Below, one piece after another: positions 7,701 to 11,123 of a stretch of 11,123 nt of DNA. The translations under genes were made by a program, and so were the position numbers. The notes under the pieces were generated by a model. That model made no database searches. It had not been told where the DNA came from and saw only the letters and a program-made list of their open reading frames with translations. Source of the DNA: Bacteroidota bacterium (GTDB lineage Bacteria > Bacteroidota > Bacteroidia > Chitinophagales > Chitinophagaceae); contig CANETM010000033.1 of NCBI GenBank assembly GCA_947441205.1, forward strand, positions 1 to 11,123, read 5' to 3'. Each line of letters starts with the position of its first letter. The stretch's first letter is position 1.

Positions 7701-8618
7701 ATGAGTAAGAGTACAAACAATAAAGAAATTATTGGTAAAGGACTACGTTCTTTATTGCAAAATATTGATGCCGAATATAAGAATCCAGCTGGAAAAGTGG
7801 AAGCTGAGACTATTCAAAAAGCAGTTGCAACCAATAGAATATTATTAAGTGATATACAAGTAAATCCAAAAAACCCAAGAAAGGATTTTGATGAAATCGC
7901 ACTTCAAGAATTACGTCATTCTATCAAACTACATGACATCATACAGCCCATTACAGTAGCATTGCTACCTAATGGCAAATATCAATTGATCGCCGGGGAA
8001 CGACGTTTTCGCGCGGCAAAATTAGCCGGACTTAATGATATTCCTGCCTATGTTAGACAGGGTAATGATCAGGAGCTTTTGGAGCTTGCTTTACTTGAAA
8101 ATTTACAAAGAGTTGATTTAAATGAAATTGAAATTGCATTAAGTTACCAAAGAATGATGCAGGAATTGAACTATACCCAAGAAAAAGTATCTGAGCGTAT
8201 GGGTAAAGACCGTTCAACAGTTGCTAATTACATTCGTTTATTGGACTTACCGCCAGCAATTCAAGCAGCAGTTAGAAAAGGAAAGTTGAGCGTAAGTTTG
8301 GCTAAAATTTTAATTGGTAAAGAAATTGATCAACAATTATTTTTATTTAAAGAAATAACTGAGAAAGGACTAACCGTTAGACAAACCGAGGATTTGGTTA
8401 AAAAAATGAACGCTGCGAGTGGTCGTCAACCAAAGCCAACAAACAAAAACGAACTTTCACCAGTATATAAAAAATTAGAGGATAAATTAGCGAGTCATTT
8501 ATCAGCGAAAGTTACGTTGGTGCAACAAAAAAACGGAAGCGGTACCATTACCATATCCTACCAGGACATTAATGGGTTAAATACAATTTTAGATGCCATG
8601 CAAGTTAGCATTAGCTAG
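7701..8618 (+). CDS. parB: ParB/Spo0J chromosome-partitioning protein (CTPase clamp)
   Basis: A 305-residue ParB that binds parS sites, loads as a CTP-dependent sliding clamp and stimulates ParA. The parts are in canonical order. The N-terminal ParA-contact motif GKGLRSLL lies at residues 12-19. The ParB/Srx N-domain begins around 46 with DIQVNPKNPRKDF, followed by the CTP-binding GERRFRAA box (99-106) and ENLQR (133-137). A helix-turn-helix for parS is at about 158-183 (YTQEKVSERMGKDRSTVANY), then a linker (about 236-252) and a C-terminal dimerisation domain (about 253-305). Length and order match chromosomal Spo0J proteins. It starts 2 nt after parA, and its stop is 1 nt before the next ATG. 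I found no convincing parS in the window. Confidence 0.96.
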   Translation: MSKSTNNKEIIGKGLRSLLQNIDAEYKNPAGKVEAETIQKAVATNRILLSDIQVNPKNPRKDFDEIALQELRHSIKLHDIIQPITVALLPNGKYQLIAGERRFRAAKLAGLNDIPAYVRQGNDQELLELALLENLQRVDLNEIEIALSYQRMMQELNYTQEKVSERMGKDRSTVANYIRLLDLPPAIQAAVRKGKLSVSLAKILIGKEIDQQLFLFKEITEKGLTVRQTEDLVKKMNAASGRQPKPTNKNELSPVYKKLEDKLASHLSAKVTLVQQKNGSGTITISYQDINGLNTILDAMQVSIS

Positions 8619-8619
8619 T

Positions 8620-9192
8620 ATGAGGCTAATATTTATTTCTTTTTTATTACTACTTGTACAACATAATAGTTGGGGCCAGGATAGTTCAAATATGAAAAAA
8701 TTGGACAGCCTACCCCGTCACAATCCTAGATTAGCCACTAAATATTCGGCCATATTTCCCGGTCTTGGTCAAATTTATAACAAACAATATTGGAAACTGC
8801 CTATCGTTTATGGTGTTATTGCTATACCTGTTGTTACTTATATTTACAACGACGACTTGTATAATAAAACAAAATTCGCTTACACAGCAAGATTCAAGGA
8901 ACAAACCGGCGACAATTCGGATGTTGCAAAAATTGATCCAGTACTAAAAAATTTAAGTTTAGGTTCACTTCAGAGTTATAGAAATGGTTTTAGAAAGGAC
9001 CGAGATTATTCCATTTTATGGTTTATACTTGGATGGGGGCTGAATGTGGTTGATGCGACAGTTTCAGGACATTTGAAGGAGTTTGATGTGAGCTCCAATT
9101 TGGCAATAAGCATAAAGCCAATGGTGCAACCACAATTAAGACAAAGCGGTTTATCTTTACAGCTGCATTTTAAAAATGCAAACAGCAAATAA
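8620..9192 (+). CDS. DUF5683 membrane/envelope protein
   Basis: A 190-residue DUF5683 protein with no known function. The ATG at 8620, 1 nt after the parB stop, gives a signal peptide (hydrophobic residues 3-13, likely cleavage after about residue 19-20 at WGQ). A longer frame beginning inside parB at 8593 would bury this signal, so I reject it. The recognisable core is SAIFPGLGQIYNKQYWKLP (43-61), a glycine/aromatic motif recalling TM2-type envelope proteins. A hydrophobic segment at about 60-76 follows, then a variable polar loop (77-128), a second hydrophobic segment (131-147, ILWFILGWGLNVVDA) and a probably beta-rich tail. It is likely an inner-membrane or periplasmic protein. From memory of Bacteroidota genomes, it recurrently sits between parB and dapB, implying a job near segregation or cell-wall growth. 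Confidence 0.85.
   Translation: MRLIFISFLLLLVQHNSWGQDSSNMKKLDSLPRHNPRLATKYSAIFPGLGQIYNKQYWKLPIVYGVIAIPVVTYIYNDDLYNKTKFAYTARFKEQTGDNSDVAKIDPVLKNLSLGSLQSYRNGFRKDRDYSILWFILGWGLNVVDATVSGHLKEFDVSSNLAISIKPMVQPQLRQSGLSLQLHFKNANSK
9164..9180. repeat. Perfect 8-bp inverted repeat upstream of dapB
   Basis: TGCATTTT and AAAATGCA are separated by one A, inside the last codons of the DUF5683 gene and about 61 nt before the dapB ATG. As RNA it would fold as a 6-bp stem with a 5-nt loop. No T-run follows, so it is not an obvious terminator. The 1-nt centre and TGCATTT core resemble Rrf2/NsrR-type operators, and an Rrf2 gene lies downstream. A perfect match of this size could also arise by chance in AT-rich DNA. 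Confidence 0.3.
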
Positions 9193-9241
9193 CAATTGAA
9201 TAAATAGTAGGCAAAGGAATAAACTATAACAACAACCGATT

Positions 9242-9958
9242 ATGAAAATAGCTTTAATTGGATACGGTAAAATGGGAAAGGCCATTGAAGAAATAGCCTT
9301 AGCAAAAGGACATGAAGTAGTATTAAAAATTGATGTTCAAAATAACCATGAATTCACTTTAGAAAATATCAAGCAGGCCGATGTAGCTATTGAATTCACA
9401 GGACCACATAGTGCATTTGAGAATGTGAAAAAATGTATTGAATTGGGCATACCAGTAGTGAGTGGATCAACAGGTTGGTTAGATAAATGGAGTGAAATTC
9501 AAAATTTGTGTACTGAAAAAAATGGATGTTTAATTTATTCAAGCAATTATAGCATTGGTGTTAATTTGTTTTTTGAACTCAACAAGCAGCTAGCGAAATT
9601 AATGGAGTCCTATCAGGATTACGATGTGTCTATGACCGAAATTCATCACACTGAAAAAAAGGATGCACCTAGTGGTACTGCCATTACATTAGCTGAACAA
9701 ATATTAGCTAACATGGGTCGTAAAAAACAATGGACAAACTCCCCTTCCTTAACGCCATCCGATTTAGTAATCACATCGGAACGTATTGACCCGGCTCCTG
9801 GAACACATACCGTATCCTATGATTCCCCAATTGATAGCATTGAAATTACCCATACAGCTCATACTCGAAAAGGCTTCGCAAGCGGTGCCTTTTTGGCTGC
9901 TGAATTTGCCAATAAAAAAAATGGTATCTTTACCATGAAACAGGTACTAGGATTATAA
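9242..9958 (+). CDS. dapB: 4-hydroxy-tetrahydrodipicolinate reductase
   Basis: DapB reduces the product of DapA to tetrahydrodipicolinate with NAD(P)H in the cytosol, feeding lysine and diaminopimelate synthesis for peptidoglycan. The Rossmann motif GYGKMG (7-12) opens the protein. The cofactor-linked segments EFTGP (51-55) and SGSTGW (74-79) follow, then SSNYSIGVN (100-108). The catalytic signature EIHHTEKKDAPSGTA (133-147) contains the His135 and Lys139 equivalents of E. coli His159 and Lys163. The C-terminal HTRKGFASGAF block (207-217) completes the domain. At 238 residues it is shorter than E. coli DapB (273), as is common in Bacteroidota. It lies 49 nt after the DUF5683 gene and 1 nt before the Rrf2 gene. 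The 49-nt gap shows no good TAnnTTTG element, so transcription from the parA promoter is plausible. Confidence 0.97.
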   Translation: MKIALIGYGKMGKAIEEIALAKGHEVVLKIDVQNNHEFTLENIKQADVAIEFTGPHSAFENVKKCIELGIPVVSGSTGWLDKWSEIQNLCTEKNGCLIYSSNYSIGVNLFFELNKQLAKLMESYQDYDVSMTEIHHTEKKDAPSGTAITLAEQILANMGRKKQWTNSPSLTPSDLVITSERIDPAPGTHTVSYDSPIDSIEITHTAHTRKGFASGAFLAAEFANKKNGIFTMKQVLGL

Positions 9959-9959
9959 T

Positions 9960-10370
9960 ATGCTATCTAAAAAAACACAATACGCGCTACAAGCATTATC
10001 CTATATGGCAGGTAAAAATACCGATGCCCCTATACTTATTGCTGAAATAGCTGAACAGAAAAAAATTCCATTGAAATTTTTAGAGAACATTTTATTAGCA
10101 CTCAAAAAAGCTGGATTTTTAGAAAGTAAAAAAGGAAAGCATGGAGGTTATTTGTTTGCAACAGCTCCAGAAAAAATTAAACTTTCTGCCATCTTCAGGA
10201 CCATCGAAGGCCCCATCGCCCTTTTACCTTGCGTTAGTTTGAATTTTTATAAAAAATGTGAGACTTGCAACGAAAAAAAGTGCGGAATTAATAAGGTAAT
10301 GCTGGAGGTTAGAGACAATACCTTAGCCATACTAGACAAAAAAACAGTACTGGATTTAATATCATTATAA
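9960..10370 (+). CDS. Rrf2-family transcriptional regulator with four cysteines
   Basis: A 136-residue Rrf2-family DNA-binding protein; relatives (IscR, NsrR, RirA, RsrR) sense Fe-S status, nitric oxide, iron or redox state. The N-terminal winged helix-turn-helix is clear: MLSKKTQYALQALSYMA (1-17), the IAEIAEQKKIPLKFLENIL segment (27-45), and the wing with GGYLFA (62-67). The C-terminal half has Cys91, Cys100, Cys103 and Cys108 (spacing C-x8-C-x2-C-x4-C), a possible Fe-S or other metal ligand set that differs from the IscR C-x5-C-x5-C pattern. It then runs to a short dimerisation helix. It starts 1 nt after the dapB stop and is almost surely cotranscribed with it. A dyad at 10379-10395 just downstream and another at 9164-9180 upstream of dapB are possible targets. 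The regulated genes are unknown; the family call is firm. Confidence 0.93.
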   Translation: MLSKKTQYALQALSYMAGKNTDAPILIAEIAEQKKIPLKFLENILLALKKAGFLESKKGKHGGYLFATAPEKIKLSAIFRTIEGPIALLPCVSLNFYKKCETCNEKKCGINKVMLEVRDNTLAILDKKTVLDLISL

Positions 10371-10378
10371 ATACACAA

Positions 10379-10395
10379 GTGATTATTTATATCAC
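10379..10395. promoter_or_regulatory. Dyad between the Rrf2 gene and the outer-membrane protein gene
   Basis: GTGAT-N7-ATCAC lies in the 43-nt gap, ending 18 nt before the next ATG. Arms are perfect over 5 bp. It could be an operator for the Rrf2 protein or another regulator, but the spacing fits neither the CRP (TGTGA-N6-TCACA) nor the FNR (TTGAT-N4-ATCAA) consensus. No T-tract makes it a terminator. Confidence 0.3.
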
Positions 10396-10413
10396 AATCA
10401 ATTTACTCAAATC

Positions 10414-11123
10414 ATGAAAAAAATTATTTTAATTGCCTTTTTAATAGCATTATACATTAATGTAAATGCACAAAGCCTAATTGGCGGAAAAAATATATTA
10501 AAAACAAATTTATCAGGTGATGTTTTACAAAACTATAACCTGACTTACGAGCGAAGTATTAATCGATTTATGTCGATTTCTGCAAGCTATGCAACAATGC
10601 CAAAAAGAAGCTTGCCTTTAAAGTCACTTGCGAAACAATTTATTGATAACCCCAATATTGATTTTGACAATTTTAAAATTGCTAATAATGCATTAACTAT
10701 TGAAGGAAGATTTTATTTAGGATTACAAAAAATGTCCGGATTTTATATTGCACCTTATGCTCGATTTGGTGATATGGAAGTGGATGTACCTGTAAATTAT
10801 ACATACACTACGCAGGCATCAATTGTAAACGGCGTAACGGTTCCATCTACAACAGTGAAAACTAAAGCGAATTTGAATGGTAGTATCCGCTCACAAAGTG
10901 TAGGTGCTTATTTTGGAATGCAATTTCAATTATTGACCAAAGTAGTATTAGATATATGGGCTATTGGAGGTCACTATGGTAGTTCAAATGGCACACTTCA
11001 AGCTGATTTGCCCGCTGGTACACCAAATGAAGCAGCTGCTGCCCTAAAATCAACTATTGATCAAACTAATGCTAGCCCCTTTAAATTAAGTACGACTGTA
11101 TCTGGAAATAGCATTATCACCAA
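10414..11123 (+). CDS. Outer-membrane beta-barrel protein, 3' end cut by window edge
   Basis: An open frame from ATG 10414 runs off the window with 236 codons and no stop, so the gene is partial. The N-terminus is a classic signal peptide (MKKIILIAFLIALYINVNA, residues 1-19) ending NA-Q, typical of Bacteroidota exports. The mature part shows alternating polar/aromatic strands: NLSGDVLQNYNLTYERSI (32-49), FMSISASY (52-59), NALTIEGRFYLGLQ (92-105), FYIAPYARFG (110-119), QSVGAYFGMQFQLL (161-174) and VVLDIWAIGGHYG (177-189). These fit transmembrane beta strands of a small outer-membrane barrel, and the opening ILKTNLSGD resembles DUF3575-type proteins. An Ala-rich loop lies at about 206-211. It starts 43 nt after the Rrf2 gene, past a dyad, so it may be under separate control. 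Its ligand or function cannot be told. Confidence 0.78.
   Translation, partial: MKKIILIAFLIALYINVNAQSLIGGKNILKTNLSGDVLQNYNLTYERSINRFMSISASYATMPKRSLPLKSLAKQFIDNPNIDFDNFKIANNALTIEGRFYLGLQKMSGFYIAPYARFGDMEVDVPVNYTYTTQASIVNGVTVPSTTVKTKANLNGSIRSQSVGAYFGMQFQLLTKVVLDIWAIGGHYGSSNGTLQADLPAGTPNEAAAALKSTIDQTNASPFKLSTTVSGNSIIT

Noticed and set aside
8593..8619. Upstream ATG for the DUF5683 protein inside parB.
   Set aside because: It would add nine residues ahead of a clean signal peptide; ATG 8620 directly after the parB stop fits better.

Overview
The window is AT-rich chromosomal DNA from a member of the Bacteroidota, most likely a Chitinophagaceae-like or related sphingobacterial lineage. Four things point there: a DUF4954 protein and a DUF5683 protein, both largely confined to this phylum; the gene order parA-parB-DUF5683-dapB; signal peptides ending in the A-Q type; and start codons that lack Shine-Dalgarno sequences but in places carry the Bacteroidota TAnnTTTG -7 promoter element. 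I see no rRNA, tRNA, CRISPR array, transposase or prophage gene, and no long repeat.

Layout. Positions 27-5576 hold four plus-strand genes: a small MmcQ/YjbR-family protein, a DEAD-box RNA helicase of the RhlE type, a secreted amidase-signature hydrolase, and a 737-residue DUF4954 left-handed beta-helix protein of unknown function. A minus-strand gene (5593-6828) encodes a membrane-anchored metallophosphoesterase and converges on the DUF4954 gene with only 16 nt between stop codons. Between the phosphoesterase gene and the divergent parA lies a strong 29-nt inverted repeat (6845-6873). Each of its arms contains an outward-facing TAnnTTTG element, so it looks like a compact bidirectional control site.

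From 6898 to the end is one plus-strand run: parA, parB and a DUF5683 membrane protein with 1-2 nt gaps, then dapB and an Rrf2-family regulator 1 nt apart, then a partial outer-membrane beta-barrel gene cut by the window edge. ParA and ParB position the chromosome origin. DapB makes the diaminopimelate/lysine precursor needed for peptidoglycan. The DUF5683 protein is an uncharacterised envelope protein locked between them. The cluster therefore suggests linked control of chromosome segregation and envelope growth, with the four-cysteine Rrf2 protein as a possible redox or Fe-S sensor in the same unit.

Two starts were set by protein logic rather than longest frame: the amidase at 1706 and the DUF5683 protein at 8620, both of which then begin with a clean signal peptide. 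The helicase start was likewise placed at ATG 393. Most of the window is ordinary housekeeping DNA. The real unknowns are DUF4954, DUF5683, the palindromic divergent promoter and the Rrf2 linkage to dapB. No defence island or other exotic system is visible.
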